The translations under genes and the position numbers were made by a program. From Alphaproteobacteria bacterium (GTDB lineage: Bacteria > Pseudomonadota > Alphaproteobacteria > SHVZ01): 33,094 nucleotides of DNA. The DNA lies in contig SHVZ01000040.1 of assembly GCA_009694025.1 (NCBI GenBank), positions 1 through 33,094 on the forward strand, written 5' to 3'. The notes beneath the pieces were generated by a model. The model saw only the letters and a program-made list of their open reading frames with translations, had not been told where the DNA came from and searched no databases. Shown piece by piece: positions 7,512-15,410 of this stretch (positions within the stretch are counted from its first letter, which is position 1; every line of letters begins with the position of its first letter).

Positions 7512-8656
7512 ATGAGGACCTTGCTACCGGTCCCGGAGATCGCCATCGGTGCCGGCCGGATCGATCAACTGGGCGCCGACATCGCCGGGCTGCCGGGCGC
7601 GCCTCGGCGTATCCTCCTGGTGATCGACCGTTTCCTCTCCGCCGCCGGAGTCGCCGAGCGCGTCCGGACGGCCCTCGCCAAGACCGGCTGCGAGATGTCG
7701 CTGTGGGACGAGCTCGCGGGCGAGCCGAGCGCGGCCCAGGTCGACGCCGCCGTTACCCTCGCCCGACGGGATCGCGTCGAAGCCGTCGCCGGTATCGGTG
7801 GCGGCTCGTCCCTCGACGTCGCCAAATACGTGGCCGCGATCGCCGCTCACGGACTCGGGGCGGAGCACTACGCCTTCTGTGCCCATCCGCTGCCGACCGG
7901 CCGCCTGCCCGTGATCTGCGCGCCGACCACCGCCGGCACGGGATCGGAAACCACCAACACCGTCGTCTTCACCAATGCCGCCGGCAAGAAGGCCTGGGCC
8001 TGGGGACCGGAGATCGGCGCCGCCAAGGCGATCCTGGACGCGACCCTGACGGTGTCGCTGCCGGCGGCGCTGACCGCTGCGACGGGGATCGACGCGCTGG
8101 TCCACGCGGTCGAATCCTGCACCAACGCCAATCGCTTCGAGGCCAACGACGTGACCGCACACGCCGCGATCCGGCTGGTCGCCCGGCATCTGCCGGTGAC
8201 CGTCGGCGATCCCGGCGATCTCGCCGCCCGCGAGGGCATGCTGCTGGCCTCGTGTCTCGCCGGTATCGCCATCAACAACGCCGGCACGGCGATCGCCCAC
8301 AACATCGCCCATGCGCTCGGCACCCTCGGCAAGGTCCATCACGGCCGCGCCGCCGGTCTCGGCCTCCGGGCCTCGCTTCCGTGGAGCATCGCGGCCGATG
8401 GATCGGCGTTTGCCGCGGTCGCCGAGGCCCTTGGCGGCCCCCGCGACGCGGCAGCGTTGCCTGGACTGGTCGACCGGCTGATCCGCGCTGTCGGCCTCAA
8501 GGTCGGCCTTGCCGACGAGCTGCCGGGCATGACGCCGGAGCGCCTGGCCGAGGAAATGGCACGGCCGGAGAACGAGGCGATGCGACGCTCATCGGCGCGG
8601 GCGTCGACCACGACGACCTCCTCGACCTTGCCCGCGCCGTCCTCACAGCAGCTTGA
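7512..8656 (+). CDS. Iron-containing (group III) alcohol dehydrogenase, frameshifted near the C-terminus
   Basis: NAD(P)-dependent metal alcohol dehydrogenase fold. The frame from 7512 gives the whole family body: GIGGGSSLDVAK (94-105) for nucleotide binding, APTTAGTGSE (137-146), and metal ligands Asp194, His198, His263 and His277 (in GIDALVHA, HNIAHALG and VHHG), all at family spacing. After PENEAM (about 8582) this frame loses family sequence and runs on as a shadow frame to 11090. The expected ending, TLIGAGVDHDDLLDLARAVL, is found one frame over and stops at TGA 8654-8656. One missing base near 8585 would restore a protein of about 381 residues. This is either a sequencing error or a late frameshift that alters only about the last 24 residues. 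The substrate alcohol is unknown. The next gene starts 5 bases downstream. Confidence 0.82.
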
Positions 8657-8661
8657 GACCC

Positions 8662-9795
8662 ATGAAGATCACCGCCATCGAAATCACGCAGCACCAGCTT
8701 CCGCTGGACCCGCCGTTCAACCCGAGCTGGTCGTCGCGCCCCCGGCTCAAGTTCGACGCCACCCTGGTCCGCGTCCACACCGACCAGGGCATCACCGGCA
8801 TCGGGTCCGGCGACTACATGTTGGGCTTCGCCGGCCACGAACATCTGTTCATCGGCGAGGATCCGTTTCACGTGGAACGCCATTGGCGCGTGCTCGACCA
8901 TATCGCCTTCCACTACGGCCGTTGCTGGCCCCTCGACCTGGCGCTCTGGGACATCGTCGGCAAAGCCGCCGGGCAGCCCTGCTGGAAGCTCCTGGGCGGA
9001 CTCTCGCATCGCCTGCCCTGCTACGCCTCCAGCGGGACGCTCCGGGATGGCCCGGCCCTCGCCGACCTCGCCCAACGCGTGCTCGACCGCGGCTTTCGCG
9101 CCATGAAGATCCGCTTTCGCCGCGGCGACTGGCGAGAGGACATTCGCGCCCTCGAAGCCGTGCGTGCGCGCATCGGCAACCGGATCGAACTGATGGTCGA
9201 CTGCAACCAGGGTTGGCGGTTCCCCTGGGACACCATGGCGGCTTGGACCTTGAAGGACGCAGTCACCGTCGGCCGCGAACTCGAACGCCTCGGCGTCTAC
9301 TGGATGGAGGAGCCGCTCCATCGCGCCGACCGCCATGGCATGAAGAAGCTTCGCGATACGTTGGACATCCGCGTCGCCGGCGGCGAGCTGAACCGGGAGA
9401 TGAGCGAGCTCCGCGACGTGATCGTCGAGGGATGTCTCGACGTGGTGCAGCCGGACGCGGTCTCGATCGGCGGCATCACCGGGCTTGCCAAGGTGGCGGC
9501 AATGGCGGCGGCGCAGAACATCACGTTCACGCCCCATACCTGGGGCAACGGCATCGGCCTGCTTGCCAACGCCCACGTGGTCGCCGGCTCGACCGATGCG
9601 AGCTACCTCGAATTCCCCTGGGACCCGCCGGAGTGGACGGTGGAGCGCCGCGATTTCATGCTGGCCGCGCCGGTAGACGTCGACGCCGACGGCACGCTCG
9701 TTCTGAGCGACGCCCCCGGCCTCGGCTTCGAGCTCGACGAAGAAGCCCTGAAGCGGACGAAGGTCGACGGGTCGGTCGTCAAGTCGAACAACTAG
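8662..9795 (+). CDS. Enolase-superfamily (mandelate racemase/muconate lactonizing type) enzyme
   Basis: A 377-residue protein with capping domain then TIM barrel. These enzymes abstract a proton alpha to a carboxylate, often to dehydrate or epimerise acid sugars. Seen here: the first catalytic position as K149-I-R151 (KxR rather than KxK), metal ligands Asp180 (VDCNQ), Glu216 (MEEPL) and Glu242 (GGEL), and a mandelate-racemase-like dyad Asp265 (QPDAVSIGG) and His292 (TPHTWGNG). The dyad places it in the MR subgroup; the Arg in the Lys motif suggests a dehydratase rather than a racemase (inference). ATG 8662 is preferred over an in-frame TTG at 8653. It follows the alcohol dehydrogenase by 5 bases, so the pair may act on the same hydroxy acid. 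The stop overlaps the opposing ASKHA gene end by 3 bases. Confidence 0.88.
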   Translation: MKITAIEITQHQLPLDPPFNPSWSSRPRLKFDATLVRVHTDQGITGIGSGDYMLGFAGHEHLFIGEDPFHVERHWRVLDHIAFHYGRCWPLDLALWDIVGKAAGQPCWKLLGGLSHRLPCYASSGTLRDGPALADLAQRVLDRGFRAMKIRFRRGDWREDIRALEAVRARIGNRIELMVDCNQGWRFPWDTMAAWTLKDAVTVGRELERLGVYWMEEPLHRADRHGMKKLRDTLDIRVAGGELNREMSELRDVIVEGCLDVVQPDAVSIGGITGLAKVAAMAAAQNITFTPHTWGNGIGLLANAHVVAGSTDASYLEFPWDPPEWTVERRDFMLAAPVDVDADGTLVLSDAPGLGFELDEEALKRTKVDGSVVKSNN

Positions 9796-11843
9796 CGGGT
9801 CCGGTCTCGCGTCCGCCGCCGCCGCCCTTCACCCCCGGCCGAATCCGTCTCCTTCCGCTCGGGAAGCTTCACCGCTGCCGCCAGGTGCGGGAACGGCTCG
9901 ACCCGGTTGGGGAAACCGATGGCGTTGACGAAATGCTCCTGGAAGCGCGGCTCGACCGCGGTCTCGATCTTCTCGATGGTGCGCACCAGGGCCTCGACCT
10001 CGCGCCGATGGCCGCGGTTGAGCAGCGCCATGCGGGCGCCGGTCCCGGCCGCGTTGCCGACTGCCGTCACCCTGTCGAGCGGGCAGTCCGGCACCAGGCC
10101 GATGATCATCGCGTGCTTGGGGTCGATGTGGCTGCCGAAGGCGCCGGCGAGCTTGATACGGTCGACCCGGTCGATGCCGAGCTTGTCCATCAGGAGGCGG
10201 GCGCCGGCATAGAGCGCCGCCTTGGCGAGCTGGATCGCACGGACGTCGTTCTGGGTGACGTGGATCTCGACCGGCGCGGTCTGCAGCACAAAGGCGAAGG
10301 TGCGCCCGGAGGGGACGATCCGCGGCGTCCGGACGGCGAGCGATCCGTCGATCGTGCCGTCGGCGGTGATGACGCCGGCGAGGAACAGCTCGGCGATCGC
10401 CTCGATGATGCCGGAGCCGCAGATGCCGGTGACGCCGACCCGCGCGATGCCGTCGTCGAAGCCCGGCTCGTCGGACCAGGCATCGACGTCGATCACCTTG
10501 ATGCGCGGCTCCAGCGTCTGCGGGTCGATGCGGACCCGTTCGATGGCGCCCGGCGCGGCGCGCTGGCCCGAGGAGATCTGCGCTCCCTCGAAGGCCGGGC
10601 CGGTCGGCGAGCTGGCGGCGAGCAGCCGGTCGGCGTTTCCCAGCACGATCTCGGCATTGGTGCCGATGTCGATGACCAGCGTGATCTCTTGGCTTTTGTG
10701 CGGCGCCTCGGCCAGCGTGACCGCGGCGGCATCGGCGCCGACATGGCCGGCGATGCAGGGCAGGATATAGGCCCGCCCCGATTTCAGGATCGGCAGGCCG
10801 AGGCCCTGCGCCCGGAGGTCGAGCGCCTGCGACACCGCCAGCGGGAACGGCGCCTGACCCAGCGGCGTCGGGTCGATGCCGAGATAGAGGTGATGCATGA
10901 TCGGGTTGCCGACCAGCACGACCTCGACGATCTCCTCCCGGGCAACGCCGCCCTGCCCGGCGACGCGGCCGATCAAGGTGTTGACCGCGTCCCGGACGAC
11001 GTCGGTCAAAGCGACCCGGCCCTCCGGGTTCATCATGACGTAGGAGACCCGCGACATCAGGTCCTCGCCGAACCGGATCTGCGGGTTTGAGGTGCCGGCC
11101 GACGCGACCGTCCGGCCCGACATCAGGTCGACCAGGTGGCAGGCGATGGTGGTCGAGCCGATGTCGACGGCGGCGCCGAACAGCCGCTCGCGGTAGCCCG
11201 GCCAGACGCCGACGACCCGGGGCCGTCCGCCGTCCTGGTGCACCGCCACCGTCGCCTTGTAGCCGCCCTTGATCAGCGCCGGCTGCACGTCGGGCAGCAC
11301 CGCGACGTCGACGAGCACGTCGGCGATGCACCATTTCTCGGACAGCGCCGCGATCACCCGATCGAGGTCGCCCTGTGGGTGGGCCATATCCGGAGGCTCG
11401 ATCTCGACATAGTGGAGGTGGGTGGCGAGATCGCGAACGATCGTCCGGGTCTCGGCGCGCTTCCGCACCACCTGGTTGTTGACGGCGACATCGGTCGGGA
11501 CGTCGATGACGACATCGCCAAGGATCTGGGCGGCGCAGCTCAGCCGGCGATCGGCCGGGAGCGACCGCGACTCCGCATAGTGCTGCTCCGTCGCCGAGCT
11601 CGGGCTCAGGCTCGCGGCACGCGAGGTGATCCCGTGCTTGGCGAAGACACCCTCGGCGACCTCGACCTGGCAGCGCCCGCAGAGCCCGCGGCCACCGCAG
11701 ACCGACTCGATGTAGACGCCGAGCGACCGGGCGGCGTCGAGCACGGGCGTACCGACCGCGAAGCGCCCGCGCCGGCCGCTCGGCATGAAGATGACCAGGG
11801 CGTCGTCCCTTACCGCCTCCGCCCGGGTATCGGTCTCCGGCAC
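9792..11843 (-). CDS. Ferredoxin-ASKHA corrinoid activation protein (RACE/RamA-like, DUF4445)
   Basis: ATP-dependent reductive activator that returns inactive Co(II) corrinoid to Co(I) in methyl-transfer systems. The 683 residues show an N-terminal 2Fe-2S domain with Cys49, Cys55, Cys58 and Cys103 (CGGRGLCGRC then LSC), a linker, and a large ASKHA-fold C-terminal region with phosphate motifs DIGSTT (227-232) and DIGTNAE (392-398) and the late motifs GICGSGIIEA and GAFGSHIDP. The start is a GTG at 11843, supported by an AGGAGG ribosome site 8 bases upstream. It lies 28 bases downstream of the 'virulence factor' gene on the same strand and is divergent from the homocysteine methyltransferase/corrinoid operon it probably serves. 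Confidence 0.9.
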   Translation of the reverse strand: MPETDTRAEAVRDDALVIFMPSGRRGRFAVGTPVLDAARSLGVYIESVCGGRGLCGRCQVEVAEGVFAKHGITSRAASLSPSSATEQHYAESRSLPADRRLSCAAQILGDVVIDVPTDVAVNNQVVRKRAETRTIVRDLATHLHYVEIEPPDMAHPQGDLDRVIAALSEKWCIADVLVDVAVLPDVQPALIKGGYKATVAVHQDGGRPRVVGVWPGYRERLFGAAVDIGSTTIACHLVDLMSGRTVASAGTSNPQIRFGEDLMSRVSYVMMNPEGRVALTDVVRDAVNTLIGRVAGQGGVAREEIVEVVLVGNPIMHHLYLGIDPTPLGQAPFPLAVSQALDLRAQGLGLPILKSGRAYILPCIAGHVGADAAAVTLAEAPHKSQEITLVIDIGTNAEIVLGNADRLLAASSPTGPAFEGAQISSGQRAAPGAIERVRIDPQTLEPRIKVIDVDAWSDEPGFDDGIARVGVTGICGSGIIEAIAELFLAGVITADGTIDGSLAVRTPRIVPSGRTFAFVLQTAPVEIHVTQNDVRAIQLAKAALYAGARLLMDKLGIDRVDRIKLAGAFGSHIDPKHAMIIGLVPDCPLDRVTAVGNAAGTGARMALLNRGHRREVEALVRTIEKIETAVEPRFQEHFVNAIGFPNRVEPFPHLAAAVKLPERKETDSAGGEGRRRRTRDRTR

Positions 11844-11851
11844 CGCTCCGA

Positions 11852-11857
11852 CCTCCT
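11852..11857 (-). promoter_or_regulatory. Strong ribosome binding site fixing the GTG start of the ASKHA gene
   Basis: The minus strand reads AGGAGG here, 8 bases before the GTG at 11841-11843. No ATG with a comparable site lies nearby, so the GTG is the likely start. Confidence 0.7.
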
Positions 11858-11871
11858 CTGCCGCGCTCTTG

Positions 11872-12192
11872 CTAACTTACAGCGCCGGCTGGCTGGCGGC
11901 CGTCATTTGCCACCAGGGCGTCGAGGCGCCCCTCGCCATAGGCGGCGTCGAGGGATACCGCCGCCGCATCGGCCTCGGCCTTTAGGTCGTCGCCGCACGG
12001 CTCCGGTGCGCCGCGCCGCCACTCGGCGAGATAGGCGTCGCTGTCGCGGGCGCCGACGCGCATCGCGCAGCGGTCGATCGCCTGGATGAAGCGCTCCGAC
12101 AATTCGCGCTTTTCGGCAGTGCGCCCCTGGCGCACAATGACTTGCGCCGGTATGTCGCGCCAGTAGACCACGATACGCTGCGCCAAAGTCAC
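11872..12192 (-). CDS. 'Virulence factor' family small protein (PF13769-like)
   Basis: A 106-residue protein reading MTLAQRIVVYWRDIPAQV, with QGRTAEKRELSERF, AIDRCAMR and DAYLAEWRRGAP. These are the hallmarks of a small alphaproteobacterial family named 'virulence factor' without real functional support. It is often found beside corrinoid methyltransferase or split methionine synthase genes, which is the case here: ASKHA is 28 bases downstream and a homocysteine methyltransferase is divergent with only 32 bases between start codons. The GTG start (12192) is preceded by AGGA at very short spacing. A role in corrinoid loading or methyl transfer is an inference from neighbours; nothing in the sequence suggests pathogenicity. 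Confidence 0.82.
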   Translation of the reverse strand: MTLAQRIVVYWRDIPAQVIVRQGRTAEKRELSERFIQAIDRCAMRVGARDSDAYLAEWRRGAPEPCGDDLKAEADAAAVSLDAAYGEGRLDALVANDGRQPAGAVS

Positions 12193-12224
12193 GATTCCTG
12201 GTTCGGTTGAGGTACGAGGATTGA

Positions 12225-13280
12225 ATGACGAGTCGACTTGAAGAGCTGCTGAGCAAGCGCGGCCGCATCCTCGCCGATGGCGCGACCGGAACCAATCTGT
12301 TCGAGATGGGCCTCTTGTCGGGGGATGCGCCCGAACTCTGGAATGCGACCGAGCCGGACAAGATCCGCTCGCTGCACCAGCGGTTCGTCGACGCCGGGGC
12401 CGACATCATCCTTACTAATTCGTTCGGCTGCAACCGGCGTCGCCTCGCTCTTCACAAATATGAGGCGAGGACCCGCGAGCTCAACCGGCTGGCCGCCCAG
12501 CACGCCCGCGCCGTAGCCGAAGCGGCCGGACGGCCGGTGATCGTCGCCGGCTCGGTTGGACCGACCGGCGACCTTCTGATCCCGCTCGGTCCGTTGAGCG
12601 AGGACGAGGCAGTCGAAGTCTTTGTCGAGCAGATCGAAGGGCTGAAGGAAGGGGGCGCCGATCTGGTCTGGATCGAGACCATGTCGGCCATCGAGGAGAT
12701 GCGGGCGGCCGCCCGCGCCACCACCAAGGTCGGTATGCCATTCGCAGTGACCGCGACCTTCGACACCGCCGGCCGCACGATGATGGGCGCGACGCCGGAG
12801 GCGGTCGCAACGTTCCTCCAGAATCTGCGTCCGGCGCCGGTGGCGATCGGCGCGAATTGCGGGGTCGGCGCCTCCGACCTCATCTACTCGGTGATGCAGA
12901 TCACCGAAGCGGTCCCCGATGCGGTCGTCATCGCCAAGGGCAATTGCGGCATCCCAAAGTTCGTCGGTGAGAAGGTGGAGTACACCGGAACGCCGGCAGT
13001 GATGGCCGAGTACGCGTGCCTTGCGCTCGACGCGGGAGCCCGTATCGTCGGTGGTTGCTGCGGTACCTCGCCAGGCCATCTTGCCGCCATGCGCCGGGCC
13101 CTCGACACGCACCACCTCGGGCCGCGCCCGGACGTGGCCAGGATCATCGAATGCATCGGGCCGCTGGCGGCCCCGCCGCCGGACGCCGGGGCGGAGCCTG
13201 CCAAGCGCCGGGGCGGCAGACGGCGCGCCGTCGAGGCCCCCAGGCCGAATGCGGGGCGGATGTTGCCCACGGCCTCATGA
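12225..13280 (+). CDS. Zn-dependent homocysteine S-methyltransferase (BHMT-like)
   Basis: A 351-residue PF02574 TIM-barrel protein, related to betaine-homocysteine methyltransferase and to the homocysteine module of cobalamin methionine synthase. The N-terminal ADGATGTNLFEMGL and the homocysteine-site zinc ligands Cys212 (GANCGVG) and Cys278/Cys279 (GGCCGTSP) are intact. The last 40 residues are Arg/Pro/Ala-rich and probably disordered. It opens the operon carrying the corrinoid protein and MttB copy 2, so methyl-corrinoid rather than free betaine is a likely methyl donor (inference). Direct betaine:homocysteine transfer cannot be excluded, since the two functions share the fold. The ATG at 12225 has a GAGGA-type site. 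No methyltetrahydrofolate-binding module (PF00809) is fused or adjacent. Confidence 0.88.
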   Translation: MTSRLEELLSKRGRILADGATGTNLFEMGLLSGDAPELWNATEPDKIRSLHQRFVDAGADIILTNSFGCNRRRLALHKYEARTRELNRLAAQHARAVAEAAGRPVIVAGSVGPTGDLLIPLGPLSEDEAVEVFVEQIEGLKEGGADLVWIETMSAIEEMRAAARATTKVGMPFAVTATFDTAGRTMMGATPEAVATFLQNLRPAPVAIGANCGVGASDLIYSVMQITEAVPDAVVIAKGNCGIPKFVGEKVEYTGTPAVMAEYACLALDAGARIVGGCCGTSPGHLAAMRRALDTHHLGPRPDVARIIECIGPLAAPPPDAGAEPAKRRGGRRRAVEAPRPNAGRMLPTAS

Positions 13281-13365
13281 TGGTCGCAAATGCCGCCAAT
13301 CGGGAGCGGAACGCGACTAGGCTCGGCCCAAAGGCGACCCCGGCTCCCGGGGCCGAAGGCGAGTG

Positions 13366-14616
13366 ATGGCTGAAGTCTTCAAGGACCCGAGGAAACGCGC
13401 CTATCTGAACCCGGAGGGCGCCGACAGGCCGCTCAAGAGCCCGGTGCCGCACGGCACGCTCAAGACGGCCCGGTCCTATCGCCTGGGTCGCATTCGCACC
13501 GAGCTCAAGCGGCACGATTGCGCCGCCATCCTGCTCTATGACCCCGTCAACATCCGCTATGCCCTCGACGTCTCCAACATGCAGCTGTGGATGACGCACA
13601 ACCCCTCGCACTACGCGATGATCTGTGCCGACGGGCCGGCGATCGATTTCGAGTACCGCGGCTCCGAGCACGTCGCCAACGGCATCGAGACCATCGACCA
13701 GGTGCGCCCGGCGATCTCCTGGTTCTACTTCTCCTCGGGCAGCCGGCTCGCCGAACGGGTCGAGGCATGGGCGGACGAGATCGCCGACGTCCTGCGCGAG
13801 CATGGCGGCGGCAATCGGCGGCTCGCCGTCGACAAGCTGGAGCCGATGGGCGTCGATGCGCTCCGGCGGCGCGGGATCACCCTCATCGAGGGCCAGGAAC
13901 TCACCGAGCACGCCCGCTGCATCAAGAACGACGCCGAGCTCGACCTCATGGGCTGGACCGTCCGGGTCTGCGAGGCGGCCATGGCCAGGATGTACGAGCG
14001 CTCCGAGGCAGGCCGGACCGAGCAGGAAATCTGGGCGGAGATGCACTTCGAGAACATCCGCTCGGGCGGCGAGTGGGTCGAGACGCGCCTCCTCGCCGCC
14101 GGCCCCCGGACCAACCCATGGTTCCAGGAGTGCTCGGACTACGTCTGCCAAGAGGGCGACATCCTGTCCTTCGACACGGATCTGATCGGCCCCTACGGCT
14201 ACTGCGCCGACCTCTCGCGGTCGTGGCCGATCGGGCACGTGCGCATGAGCAACACACAGGGCCAGCTCTATGCCGCAGCGCGCGAGCAGATCGACCGGAA
14301 CCTCTCGATCCTCCGAGCCGGCATGAGCTTTCGCGAGTTCAACGAGAAGTCCTGGCGGATCCCCGACAAGTACCGGTCCCGGCGCTATTCCGTCGCGCTC
14401 CACGGCGTCGGCCTCGCCGACGAATGGCCGTCGGTGCCGCTCCATCCGGACTTCGCCAAGGCCTATGACGGCCGGTTCGAGGAGAACATGGTCGTCTGCG
14501 TCGAGAGCCTGATCGGCGAAGACGGCGGCCGCGAGTGCGTGAAGCTCGAGACCCAGGTGGTAATCACCGCCGACGGCGCCAAACGGCTTGACAGCTTTCC
14601 CTGGGAAGAGTTCTAG
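13366..14616 (+). CDS. M24-fold protein closely resembling the DMSP lyase DddP
   Basis: A 416-residue creatinase/aminopeptidase-fold protein. It resembles DddP, an M24-family enzyme that cleaves dimethylsulfoniopropionate to dimethyl sulfide and acrylate rather than peptides. Shared stretches include NIRYALDVSNMQLWMTHNP, GGEWVETRLLAAGPRTNPWF, and SFDTDLIGPYG. Numbered from ATG 13366, metal ligands Asp270, Asp272, Asp282, His346, Glu380 and Glu395 correspond in spacing to the set recalled for characterised DddP (295, 297, 307, 371, 406, 421). Asp352 (GLADEW) matches its proposed catalytic Asp377. An ordinary Xaa-Pro peptidase is less likely. A related uncharacterised clade acting on another onium compound remains possible. 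It sits 85 bases after the homocysteine methyltransferase and 88 bases before the corrinoid gene. Confidence 0.8.
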   Translation: MAEVFKDPRKRAYLNPEGADRPLKSPVPHGTLKTARSYRLGRIRTELKRHDCAAILLYDPVNIRYALDVSNMQLWMTHNPSHYAMICADGPAIDFEYRGSEHVANGIETIDQVRPAISWFYFSSGSRLAERVEAWADEIADVLREHGGGNRRLAVDKLEPMGVDALRRRGITLIEGQELTEHARCIKNDAELDLMGWTVRVCEAAMARMYERSEAGRTEQEIWAEMHFENIRSGGEWVETRLLAAGPRTNPWFQECSDYVCQEGDILSFDTDLIGPYGYCADLSRSWPIGHVRMSNTQGQLYAAAREQIDRNLSILRAGMSFREFNEKSWRIPDKYRSRRYSVALHGVGLADEWPSVPLHPDFAKAYDGRFEENMVVCVESLIGEDGGRECVKLETQVVITADGAKRLDSFPWEEF

Positions 14617-14642
14617 ATCAATGCCTTACGGCGCTTCCGATT

Positions 14643-14683
14643 GCCCGCGCCGGGCGACTCATTCATGGTGGCGGCAGCGCCAC
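14643..14683 (+). other. Two tandem short hairpins in the 88-base gap before the corrinoid gene
   Basis: GCCCG-CGC-CGGGC (14643-14655) and GTGGCG-GCAG-CGCCAC (14668-14683) lie between the DddP-like gene and the corrinoid gene. No U-tract follows, and the region is too short and lacks the conserved box for a cobalamin riboswitch. They may protect the mRNA 5' end or tune expression of the corrinoid protein. Confidence 0.3.
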
Positions 14684-14704
14684 GCGACGAGCTGAGGATG
14701 GAAC

Positions 14705-15406
14705 ATGGCAGGTAGCGACGACATCGTCTTGGCCGATCTCAGCGACCAGGACCTCGTCCAGCAGATGCACGACGACCTCTACGACGGCCTCAAGGAGGAG
14801 ATCGTAGAGGGCGTCAATATCCTGCTCAAGCGTGGCTGGACCCCATACAAGACCCTGACCGAGGCGCTGGTCGAGGGCATGCGCATCGTCGGCATCGATT
14901 TCCGCGACGGCATCCTGTTCGTGCCCGAGGTTCTGATGTCGGCCAATGCGATGAAGGCCGGCATGGCGATCCTGAGACCGCTTCTGGTCGAAACCGGCGC
15001 GCCGCAGGTCGGCAAGATGGTGATCGGAACGGTCAAGGGAGACATCCACGACATCGGCAAGAACCTCGTCACCATGATGATGGAAGGTGCCGGCTTCGAG
15101 GTCATCGACCTCGGCATCAACAATGCGGTCGAGAAATACCTGGACGCCATCGCCGAGCACCAGCCGGACATCGTCGGGATGTCGGCGCTGCTCACCACCA
15201 CCATGCCCTACATGAAGGTGGTCATCGACGCGCTCAAGGAGAAGGGCATCCGCGACGACATCGTGGTGCTGGTCGGTGGCGCGCCGCTGAACGAGGACTT
15301 TGCCAAGGCGATCGGTGCCGACGCCTACTGCCGCGACGCGGCCGTCGCGGTCGAGACCGCCAAGTCCTACATGATGCGCAAGCACAACCAGCGCGTCGCC
15401 GGCTGA
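14705..15406 (+). CDS. Corrinoid (B12-binding) methyl-carrier protein
   Basis: A 233-residue two-domain corrinoid protein of the MtbC/MttC/MtgC type. It has an N-terminal helical cap (about 10-95, with ILLKRGWTPYKTLTEALVEGM) and a C-terminal cobalamin-binding Rossmann domain. The latter has the base-off/His-on motif GDIHDIGKN: Asp113, His115 (the lower cobalt ligand) and Gly118, then Ser160-Ala-Leu162 and Gly191-Gly192. It shuttles methyl groups between an MttB-type enzyme and an acceptor methyltransferase. A GAGGA ribosome site lies 6 bases before the ATG. DUF1638 and MttB copy 2 follow with almost no gap, so these three are probably made together. It is the only corrinoid carrier in the window and would have to serve both MttB homologues. 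Confidence 0.93.
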   Translation: MAGSDDIVLADLSDQDLVQQMHDDLYDGLKEEIVEGVNILLKRGWTPYKTLTEALVEGMRIVGIDFRDGILFVPEVLMSANAMKAGMAILRPLLVETGAPQVGKMVIGTVKGDIHDIGKNLVTMMMEGAGFEVIDLGINNAVEKYLDAIAEHQPDIVGMSALLTTTMPYMKVVIDALKEKGIRDDIVVLVGGAPLNEDFAKAIGADAYCRDAAVAVETAKSYMMRKHNQRVAG

Positions 15407-15410
15407 TACC

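Noticed and set aside
8590-11090. Open frame continuing the alcohol dehydrogenase to about 1192 residues
   Set aside because: After the frameshift near 8585 the translation is Arg/Pro/His-rich with no family sequence and runs through the enolase gene and antisense to the ASKHA gene. It is a high-GC shadow frame.
14617-14704. Cobalamin or SAM riboswitch before the corrinoid gene
   Set aside because: The gap is 88 bases, holds only two short hairpins and lacks the conserved B12-box sequence; no pseudoknot pattern of a SAM-II type was evident.
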